Assembly: GCA_004557405.1 (NCBI GenBank)
Contig: SFDZ01000005.1
Span: 62,001 to 126,000, forward strand
Direction of reading: 5' to 3'
Length of the DNA: 64,000 nucleotides
Source of the DNA: Bacteroidales bacterium
GTDB lineage: Bacteria; Bacteroidota; Bacteroidia; Bacteroidales; Paludibacteraceae
The translations under genes and the position numbers were made by a program. Shown here piece after piece: positions 45,501 to 53,988 of this stretch. The notes beneath the pieces were generated by a model, which worked only from the letters and a program-made list of their open reading frames with translations, was not told where the DNA came from and ran no database searches. The first letter of the stretch is position 1. Every line of letters begins with the position of its first letter.

Positions 45501-46342
45501 GACGGCGTGATGCGTTTGCCTGTGCCTGCATCCGAGGTTACAAAATAATAGCCGTAGTCGGAATAGTAGTTTTGTGTGTGGCGAAAATGCAGATAGGCCG
45601 GATAATAAGTCCACGAAGTCGGACCTTGTGCATAGAACAAAATGTAGTCGCCTGCGCCGAATACATTGTCGGCACCGCGATGTTCGTAGATGGCTGTTTC
45701 CGGCAAATCGTCGTTGTAGGGCTTCGAAAAATCTTCGGCCAGCAAAGCGCCTCCGTAACCAAATATGCGCACATTTTTCGGGTCGATGCCCATTTTGACC
45801 AACTCTTCGTAAGTGAGTTTGTAAATGCCGCTCCGACTGACGGCAAGTTTGACGAATTTGCCGCGTCGTAGCACCGAATTTGCTGCATACGTCAGATTGG
45901 TTGCCGGCATGGCGACTGTCGGTTGTGGCATATCTTGCTGTATGTCAAACGATTGCAGTTTCTGTACCTCGCCATTCACTCTGACAAAAGGGAATATTTC
46001 TATTTTGTACGTTGTGTGTTTGCGCTCGGTTTGCCGGAAACACAAGAATGATATGGTGTCCGAAATCAGTGCGGCATTGGCACCCACGATGGCGCGTTCG
46101 TCGTCGGTGAGGGCTGTGTATGCGATGTTTTCGAGGTGCGGCGTGCCGGCGTGCGGCAGTGTTGCTATGTACGACGGCAACTGTCCGTGGCGCATGTAGA
46201 TGCCTTGCTCCAACCCGATGGCCGGCATGGTAACGCTGTCGGCTACGAGGGTTTTCACGGGCAACCAATGCAGTTGCACCGGCCGCGCAGTCAACGGTAG
46301 CAGGCTCAAACACAAACTCGCAATGCAGATAAGTCGTTTCAT
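42554..46342 (-). CDS. porU: Type IX secretion sortase PorU (C25 peptidase family)
   Basis: 1262 residues from MKRLICIASLCLSLLPLTAR (signal peptide). An N-terminal beta region is followed by a C25 gingipain-like cysteine peptidase domain. Its catalytic histidine lies in NYMGHGGHTEW and the cysteine in FVTATCDFSRFD. Ig-like domains follow, then a Por-type C-terminal module with VYPNPASSAATFVYVHD and ISPGIYLVRMTV. PorU cleaves the sorting tails of cargo and attaches cargo to A-LPS. The frame extends 39 codons upstream, but the signal peptide and the -7 box at 46371-46378 support the ATG at 46342. Confidence 0.95.
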   Translation of the reverse strand: MKRLICIASLCLSLLPLTARPVQLHWLPVKTLVADSVTMPAIGLEQGIYMRHGQLPSYIATLPHAGTPHLENIAYTALTDDERAIVGANAALISDTISFLCFRQTERKHTTYKIEIFPFVRVNGEVQKLQSFDIQQDMPQPTVAMPATNLTYAANSVLRRGKFVKLAVSRSGIYKLTYEELVKMGIDPKNVRIFGYGGALLAEDFSKPYNDDLPETAIYEHRGADNVFGAGDYILFYAQGPTSWTYYPAYLHFRHTQNYYSDYGYYFVTSDAGTGKRITPSDALAAEPSGTITTFIDHIVHEQDLVNLIGSGREFYGEQFSSNKSKYTFSLALPNIVAEEASFRMDVAVKSQVSSRIGITINNKEIGALATPDLYNAPVYEYAKTASTLPDIKFTPTAGNALQVTLNFEDKSGMAWLNFFEINVRRRLRPTNNEPLFFRNIDSLYTATAQRFSIDGTTATTQVWDISNPLDIKRIAVSYANGVATFVDSVSTLKEYVAIDPTSDTFLSPTIIGSIANQNLHALPQSDMIIIAPTEFLAEAERLAEAHRTFQNLNVQVVDVNQVYNEFSSGTPDATAYRRLMKLFYDRASGENDMPRYLLLFGDGCYDNRHIEVQEDYGKLLTFQSLNSVHGTASYVCDDYFALLDDTDGKSITTDAMDIGIGRLPVHTQEQARIAVDKSISYLENQITGSWKNQIVFVADDGDNNLHISSCDSVANKTRHTYPDLLVRKLYLDAYTQEVSASGETYPLAIDLFDNYIKNGTLMINYMGHGGHTEWANEGLLTHDRIVNMYNEKYPLFVTATCDFSRFDNTTPSGGELLLLNSHGGAIALFTTTRTVYAEPNFRLNLQFANYIFARDEQSRPFCFGDVMRKAKNALGDPNRMNFTLLGDPALNLAYATTHDVVTDSITRFDADGDLSTDTIRALSQVRIYGHIAPEGQTAVDTDFNGYVALQVFDKEETIVTLCNDATSTKDKIPYTFTDRSGTLFIGSVVVTDGQFTADFIVPKDIRYNYGSGRIVYYAVDTVNNYEANGYYEQFAIGGEDPNAITDDEGPQINMYLNTPMFKSGDKTNESPLFVAHVSDDCGINAIGSGIGHDILLKLDNDPRQETVLNSYYTTNIGEYTNGTIKYQFTNLPEGKHHLFFRVWDLQNNSSTAELDFEVVHGLRPNLYDMFVYPNPASSAATFVYVHDRPEQPLSVTATVTDLAGRVIYTGEQTVLTYDNRTELVWTIAGGISPGIYLVRMTVQVSDSENISKTLKLMVKKQ

Positions 46343-46370
46343 GTGAAGAAATGATTGCATATCAAAATTG

Positions 46371-46378
46371 CAAAGGTA
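46371..46378 (-). promoter_or_regulatory. porU -7 box TACCTTTG
   Basis: TACCTTTG on the minus strand lies about 29 nt before the chosen porU ATG. No -33 element is clear. Confidence 0.5.
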
Positions 46379-46443
46379 GTGATTTTTTTTGAATTTCGGA
46401 CGTCTTGACCGCAAAAAATCGACAGAAAGCGTTTCCGGTACGA

Positions 46444-47055
46444 TTATTTTATTTGACAATCAAGCAGTTTGGCGCCTTCGATAAAACCTTCGAGGTGGTC
46501 GCCTATCTCTACGCGCCCGACTCCGGCCGGTGTGCCTGTGTAGATGAGGTCGCCCATTTTCAGAAAGAAAAAGCGACTGATGTGCGCAATGATTTTGTTG
46601 ATGCCGAAAATCATGTTTTGTGTGTTGCAGTGTTGCACGATTTGGCCGTTTTTGGTTAGCGAAAAGTCGATGGCGGTCGGGTTATCGAGTTGTGACAGCG
46701 GCACAAAACTGCTGATGGCGGCCGATCCGTCGAACGCTTTTGATATTTCCCAAGGCTCGCCTTGTGCGCGCAGGCGGCGTTGCAGGTCGCGTGCCGTAAA
46801 ATCGATGCCGAAAGCAATCGCGTCGTAGTAACGTGCGGCAAATCTCTCGTCGATGTTTTTGCCCAAGCGGTTGATGCGTACCACGATTTCGGCTTCGTAT
46901 TCAATCTCGTTTGCGAAGTGCGGAATGTAGAACGGACGATTTTCGCGTAGCAAGGCGGTGTCGGGTTTCATAAAAATCGTTGGTTCGCAGGGCGTTACGC
47001 TTTGCATTTCGGTGTTGTGTGTGGCGTAGTTCCAACCAATACAAAATATCTTCAT
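46444..47055 (-). CDS. Fumarylacetoacetate hydrolase family protein
   Basis: 203 residues, the single-domain form. Conserved elements: FMKPDTALL, the metal-binding glutamates in ANEIEYEAEIVVRI, DFTARDLQRR, GEPWEISKAFDGS and GDLIYTGTPAGVG near the end. Members decarboxylate or hydrate 2-oxo acids, such as oxaloacetate or hydroxyoxo-alkenoates. The substrate is unknown. It starts 3 bp after folC and shares its transcript. Confidence 0.92.
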   Translation of the reverse strand: MKIFCIGWNYATHNTEMQSVTPCEPTIFMKPDTALLRENRPFYIPHFANEIEYEAEIVVRINRLGKNIDERFAARYYDAIAFGIDFTARDLQRRLRAQGEPWEISKAFDGSAAISSFVPLSQLDNPTAIDFSLTKNGQIVQHCNTQNMIFGINKIIAHISRFFFLKMGDLIYTGTPAGVGRVEIGDHLEGFIEGAKLLDCQIK

Positions 47056-47058
47056 GTT

Positions 47059-48279
47059 TCAAATAATTTCGGCTATTACATAGTTGCTGCCGCCGACAAA
47101 TATCAGGTCGTCGGGTGTGGCAGCGTTGCGGGCGGCGTCGAGTGCCGAGCGCGTGTCGGAATAGGCACTGCCGCACAGTCCGTATGACAGGGCTTGTTGC
47201 TGCAGCAGTGTGGCGTCGAGTGCGCGCGGTATGTGTGCTTGTGTAAAATAGTAGGTGGCTTCGCGGGGCAGCATTTGCAGCACGGCGTCGATGTTTTTGT
47301 CCTTCACCATGCCGAATACGATGTGCAGATGTTCGTATTTTTGCTGACGCAGTTGTTCCACAACATAACGTATGCCGCCGGCGTTGTGTCCGGTGTCGCA
47401 TATTATTGTCGGATTTTCGGAGAGTGTTTGCCAACGTCCTTGCAGATGTGTGCGTTCTACCACTTGCAGCAGCCCGTCGGTGATGGCTTGTGGCGCAATG
47501 TCGAATCCGCACTGCTGCAACTGTTCTATGGCGGCCAACACCGTTTTCAGATTTTTTGCTTGGTAGTAGCCGTGCAATGCGCAAGGCGGCAGGGTAGTGC
47601 GTGGCAGTTGGTCCGCAAAAATAATTGGTGCGTGGGCGTTTGCTGCTTGTGCGACGAATATAGGCGCAGTTTCGGCTTGCGTTTCGCCCACAACTACCGG
47701 CACGCGCTGTTTGATGATGCCGGCTTTTTCGGCGGCTATCTTTTCGATGGTGTCGCCCAAGATGTCGGTATGGTCGAGGCTGATGTTGGTGATAATCGAC
47801 AGCGCCGGCGTGATGATGTTGGTGCAATCCAGCCGCCCGCCAAGGCCAACCTCGATGACGGCTACATCGACTTGCTGTTCGGCGAAATAGAGGAACGCGA
47901 GGGCGGTGGTTATCTCGAAAAACGAAGGCTGCAGTGTGTCGATAAGTGAACGATGATCGGCCACGAAGGCGGCAACACGTTCGTACGGAATGGTCGCGCC
48001 ATCGACACGGATGCGCTCGCAAAAATCGCGCAAATGCGGCGATGTGTACAACCCGACTCTGTAGCCGGCACATTGCAACACCGATGCCAACAAGTGCGAT
48101 GTGGAACCTTTGCCGTTGGTGCCGGCAATGTGTATGGTGCGGTACGACCGATGCGGATGCCCAAAGTGCGCATCGAGGGCTAATGTGGTGTCCAAGCCGC
48201 TTTTGTAGGCTTGCCGACCGTGTGCCTGAAACATGGGCGCATGGGCGTACAAATAGTCGATGGCTTCGGTGTAGGTCAT
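47059..48279 (-). CDS. folC: Folylpolyglutamate synthase/dihydrofolate synthase
   Basis: 406 residues from MTYTEAIDYLYAHAP. The Mur-ligase-like ATP site GTNGKGST is at 53-60, followed by LYTSPHLRDFCERIRVDG. VIEVGLGGRLDCTN and ISLDHTDILGDT are the family's second motifs. It adds glutamates to folates. The frame is open from 48336, but the -7 box at 48310-48317 makes the ATG at 48279 the likely start. Confidence 0.95.
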   Translation of the reverse strand: MTYTEAIDYLYAHAPMFQAHGRQAYKSGLDTTLALDAHFGHPHRSYRTIHIAGTNGKGSTSHLLASVLQCAGYRVGLYTSPHLRDFCERIRVDGATIPYERVAAFVADHRSLIDTLQPSFFEITTALAFLYFAEQQVDVAVIEVGLGGRLDCTNIITPALSIITNISLDHTDILGDTIEKIAAEKAGIIKQRVPVVVGETQAETAPIFVAQAANAHAPIIFADQLPRTTLPPCALHGYYQAKNLKTVLAAIEQLQQCGFDIAPQAITDGLLQVVERTHLQGRWQTLSENPTIICDTGHNAGGIRYVVEQLRQQKYEHLHIVFGMVKDKNIDAVLQMLPREATYYFTQAHIPRALDATLLQQQALSYGLCGSAYSDTRSALDAARNAATPDDLIFVGGSNYVIAEII

Positions 48280-48309
48280 GGTTGCTGATTTGTTTTTCAA
48301 TCCGACCTG

Positions 48310-48317
48310 CAAAGATA
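48310..48317 (-). promoter_or_regulatory. folC -7 box TATCTTTG
   Basis: TATCTTTG on the minus strand lies 30 nt before the chosen folC ATG and excludes the upstream ATG at 48336. Confidence 0.5.
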
Positions 48318-48473
48318 TAAAAAAAACAGACTGCATGTATTATTTTTTGCGTTTGTAAATCGGAAACTTAAAAATGTATAAACCGATGTTTTTTTATGAC
48401 CGAAAATTTGTTGATGCTAAAAAAAAATGCGAACTTTGGCTTGTAAAAAACACAAACCTTAATCCGAAAAGCC

Positions 48474-49793
48474 ATGAAAAAGAATTTTGTTTTGGACACC
48501 AATGTCCTATTGCACGATTTCAAATGCCTCGATCATTTTCAGGAAAATGATGTGTATATCCCGATGGTGGTGCTGGAGGAACTCGACCATTTCAAAAAAG
48601 GGAACGACCAAATAAACTATAATGCGCGGCAGTTTGCACGCGAACTCGACGAGGTGGCCGACGATATGCTCTCGACCGAAGGCGCAAGTCTGGGCGATGG
48701 CCGCGGACGATTGTTTGTGCTCACACACAATAGTTTTCCGCAGGAACTTGCCGACGCCTTTATCGAACGGACACCCGACCACTACATCATCGGCGCCACC
48801 GTAGAACTCGCCAAAGCGCATCCCGACACCAAAACTATATTGGTGAGCAAGGACATAAACGTGCGCATCAAAGCACGGGCGTTGGGCGTGTTGGCCGAAG
48901 ACTATATCACCGACAAGGTTACAAACATCGATGTGTTCGACAGCGAACAACCTGTGTTCGACGACGTGGCACCCGAATTGATAGACCAAATCTATGCGTC
49001 GAATGCCGGCGTCGATATTGACGAATTTGCTTTCAAATCGGATGTGGAACCGAACGAATGTTTTGTGCTGAAAAGCAATCGCGCTTCGGCGCTGGCACGC
49101 TACAATCCGTTCGATGGCGTGGTCAATCGGGTCGAAAAAACGCGCGCTTTCGGCATCGAACCGCGCAACGCAGAACAAACTTTTGCGCTGGATGTGCTGC
49201 TCGACGACCGCATCAAACTCGTGGCGGTTACCGGACGCGCCGGCACAGGCAAAACACTGCTGGCATTGGCGGCTGCGTTGCAGCAGAACGAAAACTACAA
49301 ACAGGTTTTGTTGGCGCGCCCCATCGTGGCTATGTCGAACAAAGACTTGGGCGCACTGCCCGGCGATGCGCAAGAGAAAGTGGCGCCTTATATGCAGCCG
49401 TTGTTCGACAATCTGAATGTGATAAAAAGCGTGTTCTCGTATCAAGGCAAAGAGGTGCGCCAACTCGAGGAGATGCAGAAAAACAACCAACTTGTCATCG
49501 AGGCGCTGGCGTTTATTCGCGGACGCAGCCTCAGCGACACCTATTTTATTGTGGACGAGGCGCAAAATCTGACGCCGCACGAAATTAAAACCATCATCAC
49601 GCGCGCCGGCGAAAATACGAAAATCGTCTTCACGGGCGATGTCCATCAAATCGATTCGCCCTATTTGGATATGCAGTCGAATGGCTTGGTGTATATGATC
49701 GACCGTATGAAAGGACAGGACATCTTCGCACATGTCAACCTGATAAAAGGCGAACGCAGCGAATTGTCGGAAATTGCCAGCCAACTATTGTAA
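48474..49793 (+). CDS. PIN-PhoH fusion ATPase (YlaK-like)
   Basis: 439 residues. The N-terminal PIN domain begins MKKNFVLDTNVLLHD with acidic D8 and VLEELDHFK, and has further acidic residues near SKDINVRIKA. The C-terminal PhoH-like ATPase has Walker A GRAGTGKT at 254-261 and the acidic box FIVDEAQNLTP. PIN-PhoH proteins are RNA helicase/nucleases in other bacteria. It lies 6 bp before the S4 gene. No strong promoter was found; CGAACTTTG at about 48429-48437 lacks the leading TA. Confidence 0.93.
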   Translation: MKKNFVLDTNVLLHDFKCLDHFQENDVYIPMVVLEELDHFKKGNDQINYNARQFARELDEVADDMLSTEGASLGDGRGRLFVLTHNSFPQELADAFIERTPDHYIIGATVELAKAHPDTKTILVSKDINVRIKARALGVLAEDYITDKVTNIDVFDSEQPVFDDVAPELIDQIYASNAGVDIDEFAFKSDVEPNECFVLKSNRASALARYNPFDGVVNRVEKTRAFGIEPRNAEQTFALDVLLDDRIKLVAVTGRAGTGKTLLALAAALQQNENYKQVLLARPIVAMSNKDLGALPGDAQEKVAPYMQPLFDNLNVIKSVFSYQGKEVRQLEEMQKNNQLVIEALAFIRGRSLSDTYFIVDEAQNLTPHEIKTIITRAGENTKIVFTGDVHQIDSPYLDMQSNGLVYMIDRMKGQDIFAHVNLIKGERSELSEIASQLL

Positions 49794-49799
49794 CCGGCG

Positions 49800-50207
49800 A
49801 TGGAATGTCGTGTCGATAAATGGTTGTGGGCGGTGCGTGTGTTCAAAACACGCAGTTTGGCGGCCGATGCGTGCAAAAAAGGACGCGTGCTGATGCAGGG
49901 CGTGGCTGTAAAACCGTCGCGTGAGTTGAAGGTGGGCGATGTGCTGCAGGTGCGGCGCAATCCGATAATCTACACATTCAAAGTGGTGGCGCTGACTCAA
50001 AATCGTGTCGGTGCTAAACTTGTGCCGCAATTCATGGCGAATGTTACTGCCCCCGACCAACTCGAACTGCTCGAAGTGTTGAAACTCGACCAGAGCAATC
50101 GGCGCGCCAAAGGTTTGGGACGCCCGACCAAAAAAGAGCGCCGCGATTTGGATGATTTTTTTGATGATGCGACCTGTTATTTCGACGATGAAGACGAATG
50201 GGACTGA
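49800..50207 (+). CDS. S4-domain RNA-binding protein (Hsp15/HslR-like)
   Basis: 135 residues. An S4 fold (about 1-60) has RVDKWLWAVRVFKTRSLAAD, CKKGRVLMQG and SRELKVGDVLQV. A basic linker is followed by a very acidic C-terminal tail, DDFFDDATCYFDDEDEWD. In E. coli Hsp15 rescues stalled large ribosomal subunits carrying nascent chains. The 6-bp spacing suggests cotranscription with the PIN-PhoH gene. It converges with prfA. Confidence 0.93.
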   Translation: MECRVDKWLWAVRVFKTRSLAADACKKGRVLMQGVAVKPSRELKVGDVLQVRRNPIIYTFKVVALTQNRVGAKLVPQFMANVTAPDQLELLEVLKLDQSNRRAKGLGRPTKKERRDLDDFFDDATCYFDDEDEWD

Positions 50208-50223
50208 ATGGCGTGCGCGGCCG

Positions 50224-51330
50224 TTATAAATTGCTTTCCTTCAGTCGCTCTGCGTTTTCGGCCACTATCAAATGGTCGATGCAATCTTGAATATCGCCAT
50301 CCATAAATGCGGCCAAATTGTAAATGGTGTAATTGATGCGATGGTCGGTAATACGACCTTGCGGATAGTTGTAGGTGCGAATTTTTGCCGAGCGGTCGCC
50401 GGTCGAAACCATTGTTTTGCGTCGTGCGGCTATGTCGTCGATGTATTTTTGGTGTTCCATGTCGTAGATTTTGGTGCGCAGCCGTGCCAACGCGCGTTCT
50501 TTGTTCTTGGGTTGGTCGCGCGTTTCGGTACATTCTATCAAAATCTCTTCCACGTTGCCGGTGTTGGGGTTTTTCCAATTGTAACGCAGGCGCACGCCGC
50601 TTTCTACCTTGTTGACGTTTTGCCCGCCGGCGCCGCTCGAGCGGAACGTGTCCCATTTTATGTCGCCTTCGTTGATGACGACGTCGAATTCTTGCGCTTC
50701 GGGCAGCACAGCCACCGATGCGGCCGAGGTGTGTACGCGTCCCTGTGTTTCGGTTACCGGCACGCGCTGAACGCGATGGACGCCGCTTTCGTATTTCAGC
50801 GTGCCGTAAACGCCGTCGCCGTTGACGGCGAAAATAATCTCTTTGAACCCGCCCGATGCGCCTTCGCTGTAACTCGATATGTTGATTTTCCAACCTTTGG
50901 TTTCGCAGTATTTTGTGTACATGCGGAAAAGGTCGCCGGCAAAAATGGCTGCTTCGTCGCCGCCGGTACCGCCGCGTATTTCGACGATGCAGTTTTTGCT
51001 GTCTTCGGGGTCGGCCGGCACCAATAGCAGTTTTATCTCTTCTTCCATCGATGGAATGCGTGGCTCTATGTCGTCGATTTCGGCTTTGGCCATGTCGCGC
51101 AATTCGGGGTCGTTCTCGTGGTCGAGTATGTTTTTGGCTTCGTCTAAATTGTCGAGCAGACGCTTGTAGTCGTTGCGCTTGGCAACTATTTTCTCCAAGT
51201 CGCTGTATTCTTTGTTCAGTTTGACGAATCGTTTCATGTCGGCGATGACTGCCGGGTCGGTTATCAGTGTCGAAACTTCGTCGAAACGTGCCAACAGTCC
51301 GTCGAGTCGGGTCAGTAGATTATTGTTCAT
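50224..51330 (-). CDS. prfA: Peptide chain release factor 1
   Basis: 368 residues. The GGQ motif is in SSGAGGQNVNKVESGVRL, where the glutamine triggers peptide release. The stop-codon recognition loop lies near PVTETQGRVHTSAASV. The PXT-like pattern together with the length supports RF1 (UAA/UAG) rather than RF2. It is monocistronic. Confidence 0.95.
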   Translation of the reverse strand: MNNNLLTRLDGLLARFDEVSTLITDPAVIADMKRFVKLNKEYSDLEKIVAKRNDYKRLLDNLDEAKNILDHENDPELRDMAKAEIDDIEPRIPSMEEEIKLLLVPADPEDSKNCIVEIRGGTGGDEAAIFAGDLFRMYTKYCETKGWKINISSYSEGASGGFKEIIFAVNGDGVYGTLKYESGVHRVQRVPVTETQGRVHTSAASVAVLPEAQEFDVVINEGDIKWDTFRSSGAGGQNVNKVESGVRLRYNWKNPNTGNVEEILIECTETRDQPKNKERALARLRTKIYDMEHQKYIDDIAARRKTMVSTGDRSAKIRTYNYPQGRITDHRINYTIYNLAAFMDGDIQDCIDHLIVAENAERLKESNL

Positions 51331-51365
51331 GGTTATTCTGTTGTTCAGATGATGAAAAAACGCGT

Positions 51366-51373
51366 TGCAAAAT
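51366..51373 (-). promoter_or_regulatory. prfA -7 box TAATTTTG
   Basis: TAATTTTG on the minus strand lies 35 nt before the prfA ATG. A weak CTTG element lies 20 nt further upstream. Confidence 0.5.
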
Positions 51374-51402
51374 TACGCATTTTGTGTCATATAACCAAGC
51401 GT

Positions 51403-51443
51403 GTGCCAAAAACCGAAAGGCGACAAGTGTTCCTTGCCGCCTT
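51403..51443 (-). terminator. glnN terminator
   Basis: A stem of GAAAGGCG (51413-51420) with CGCCTTTC (51436-51443) is extended by CAAG/CTTG with one mismatch. On the minus strand it runs into GGTTTTTGG. Confidence 0.75.
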
Positions 51444-51479
51444 TCCTGCCTAAACAAACCTAATACTGCAGAAAAAAAA

Positions 51480-53675
51480 TCAATGTGTGAATAGTAATTC
51501 ACGGTATTTAGGCAGTGTCCACATTTCGTCGTCCACAATCATTTCGAGTTCGTCGGCGTGGGCGCGTATTTCGTCCATCAACGGCACGATGTTGTCGTGG
51601 TAGGCGATGGCACGCTCGCGCATACTTTCTATGCGGTTGGCGGTGTGTCGGGCGGCTGTCATGTCGTCCACTTTTTGCACAATTTCATCGACATGGTTGA
51701 TGATGCGTTTCACAATCAGAATTTCGTGCGAGGCCAAACGTTGGTATTGCTCGTCGCCGAATGCCACTTTTTCTTTGACGATGTTGTCGAGCAAAATCGA
51801 TTGGTAGCGGTTGGCCACCGGCACGATGTGGTTCATTACCAAATCGCCGAGTACGCGCGATTCTATCTGAATTTTTTTTGCGTAAGTTTCCCATTTGACC
51901 TCGCAGCGCGATTGTAGTTCGGCTTCGGTCAGCACGCTGGTGTTTTTGAAAATGGCCACGCTGTCGGGCGCCAAATAGCGGTCGAATATCAGCGGAACGC
52001 TTGTCTCGCAGTCGAGGCCGCGTTTGCGGGCTTCGTCTTTCCATGCGTCGCTGTAGCCGTTGCCGTCGAAACGAATGGCTTTGCAGGCCGATATGTTCTT
52101 TTTGATGACGGCAAACAAGGCGCGTTCTTTGGGCTCGCCGGCTTCTATCAGTTTGTCCACATCGCGTTTGAAGGTGATGAGTTGGTCGGCTACCGCCGCA
52201 TTCAGAGCCAGCATGGCGCCGCCGCAGTTGGCCGACGAGCCTACGGCACGGAACTCGAACCGATTGCCGGTGAAGGCAAACGGCGACGTGCGGTTGCGGT
52301 CGGTGTTGTCGAGTAGAATTTCCGGAATGTTGGCCACGCCGAGTTTCATCTCTTTTTTGGCGTTGATGACGATTCCTTCGTCGGCCGAGGCTTTCTCGAG
52401 TTTGTCTAAAACGTCGGTTATCTGCTTGCCGAGAAATACCGAAATGATGGCCGGAGGCGCTTCATTTGCACCAAGGCGGTGTGCGTTGGTGGCCGACGAA
52501 ATCGATGCTTTCAGCAGACCGTTGTGTTTGTGTACGGCCATCAGTATGTTTACCAAAAAGGTGATAAATTGCAGGTTGGCATACGGGTTTTTGCCGGGTG
52601 CCAACAGATTGACGCCGGTGTTGGTGCCCATCGACCAGTTGCAGTGCTTGCCCGAACCGTTGACGCCGGCAAATGGCTTCTCGTGCAGCAGCACGCGGAA
52701 ATGGTGTCTGCGCGCTACGCGTTCCATTATCGACATCACGAGCAGGTTGTGGTCACTCGACAGGTTTACCTCTTCGTACACCGGCGCAAGTTCAAATTGG
52801 TTGGGTGCCACTTCGTTGTGGCGCGTTTTGACGGGAACACCGAGTTTCAGCGACTCGATTTCGAGGTCGGTCATAAATTTCAGTACGCGCTCGGGTATCG
52901 CACCGAAATAGTGGTCTTCCAACTGCTGATTTTTTGCACTATCGTGTCCCATCAGCGTGCGACCGGTCAGAACCAAGTCGGGGCGCGCTTGGTACAGAGC
53001 CTCGTCCACAAGAAAATATTCTTGCTCCCAACCCAGAAATACATTTACTTTCGATACGTTGCGGTCGAACAGACGGCACACTTCGACGGCGGCTTTGCTC
53101 AATGCCGATACCGAACGAATGAGCGGTGTCTTGTAGTCGAGGGCTTCGCCGGTATAGGCTACGAAAATGGTCGGTATGCACAGCGTGTCGCCCACGATGA
53201 ATGCCGGCGACGACGGATCCCAAGCCGAATAGCCGCGCGCTTCGAACGTGTTGCGGATGCCGCCGTTCGGAAAACTCGATGCGTCGGGTTCTTGCTGATA
53301 AAGCACATTGCCCGAAAACTCTTCCAACACGCGTCCGTCGGGTGTCTTGTCGATGAATGCGTCGTGTTTTTCGGCGGTGCCGCCCGTCAGTGGCTGAAAC
53401 CAATGCGTGAAGTGCGTGGCTCCGCGTTCGGTCGCCCATTTTTTCATGCCGATGGCCACCGAGTTGGCTATGTCGCGACTAAGTGGTTTGCCGTTGTCGA
53501 TGGCGTCGAACAACTGATTGAGAATGTTGTCGGCAATGTATTCCTGCATACGCTCGCGTGTGAAGACGTTTTGTGCGAAAAATGTTGCCGGACGCTCTTC
53601 GGGTACGGCGATGTGAATGTTCTCCGGACGATGTCCGTTGGCGGCTTGTAATGCCGCAAATCGTAAGGTACTCAT
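51480..53675 (-). CDS. glnN: Glutamine synthetase type III
   Basis: 731 residues, the length of the GSIII family typical of Bacteroides. Family signatures include a long N-terminal segment with THFTHWFQPLTGGTAEKHD, GWEQEYFLVDEALY (catalytic glutamate region), NGSGKHCNWSMGTNTG, NRTSPFAFTGNRFEFRAVGS and the type-III C-terminal helices. It makes glutamine from glutamate, ammonia and ATP. It is monocistronic with its own terminator. Confidence 0.97.
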   Translation of the reverse strand: MSTLRFAALQAANGHRPENIHIAVPEERPATFFAQNVFTRERMQEYIADNILNQLFDAIDNGKPLSRDIANSVAIGMKKWATERGATHFTHWFQPLTGGTAEKHDAFIDKTPDGRVLEEFSGNVLYQQEPDASSFPNGGIRNTFEARGYSAWDPSSPAFIVGDTLCIPTIFVAYTGEALDYKTPLIRSVSALSKAAVEVCRLFDRNVSKVNVFLGWEQEYFLVDEALYQARPDLVLTGRTLMGHDSAKNQQLEDHYFGAIPERVLKFMTDLEIESLKLGVPVKTRHNEVAPNQFELAPVYEEVNLSSDHNLLVMSIMERVARRHHFRVLLHEKPFAGVNGSGKHCNWSMGTNTGVNLLAPGKNPYANLQFITFLVNILMAVHKHNGLLKASISSATNAHRLGANEAPPAIISVFLGKQITDVLDKLEKASADEGIVINAKKEMKLGVANIPEILLDNTDRNRTSPFAFTGNRFEFRAVGSSANCGGAMLALNAAVADQLITFKRDVDKLIEAGEPKERALFAVIKKNISACKAIRFDGNGYSDAWKDEARKRGLDCETSVPLIFDRYLAPDSVAIFKNTSVLTEAELQSRCEVKWETYAKKIQIESRVLGDLVMNHIVPVANRYQSILLDNIVKEKVAFGDEQYQRLASHEILIVKRIINHVDEIVQKVDDMTAARHTANRIESMRERAIAYHDNIVPLMDEIRAHADELEMIVDDEMWTLPKYRELLFTH

Positions 53676-53752
53676 AACTGTTTGATTTTTTTATTAGGCG
53701 GAAAATTCCGCTTGTTTTTGATTTTAATCGCGATAAATATCGTTTTATGGTG

Positions 53753-53760
53753 CAAAATTA
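53753..53760 (-). promoter_or_regulatory. glnN -7 box TAATTTTG
   Basis: TAATTTTG on the minus strand lies 77 nt before the glnN ATG. A GTTG element lies about 20 nt further upstream. Confidence 0.5.
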
Positions 53761-53918
53761 CGACTAATTTTTGAATTAACCAACAAAAAACGGAAAAATT
53801 TGCGTCAAATGCTAATTTGTTTGTTTTTTTTTGATGCTATATAATAAATAGGGTGTGCGTGTCGGTGTATGTGTTGCTCTACGAGTATTTACGTACGAAA
53901 AAATACGTAATTTCCCGT

Positions 53919-53950
53919 ATTGTTTTGTGATGATTTTTGTTGTATCTTTG
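53919..53950 (+). promoter_or_regulatory. Promoter of the LRR surface-protein gene
   Basis: ATTG at 53919-53922 and TATCTTTG at 53943-53950 have 20-nt spacing, 38 nt before the ATG. The promoter looks intact although the gene is interrupted. Confidence 0.55.
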
Positions 53951-53988
53951 CAGCGATATCAAACAAAAAAAATGTAAACAATTAAACT

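Larger units (their letters stand above)
53676..53988. other. Intergenic region between glnN and the LRR gene
   Basis: A 313-bp AT-rich gap with divergent promoters: the glnN -7 box on the minus strand at 53753-53760, and the LRR-gene -7 box TATCTTTG at 53943-53950. A TACGTA motif recurs around 53892-53908. No coding frame is credible. Confidence 0.6.
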
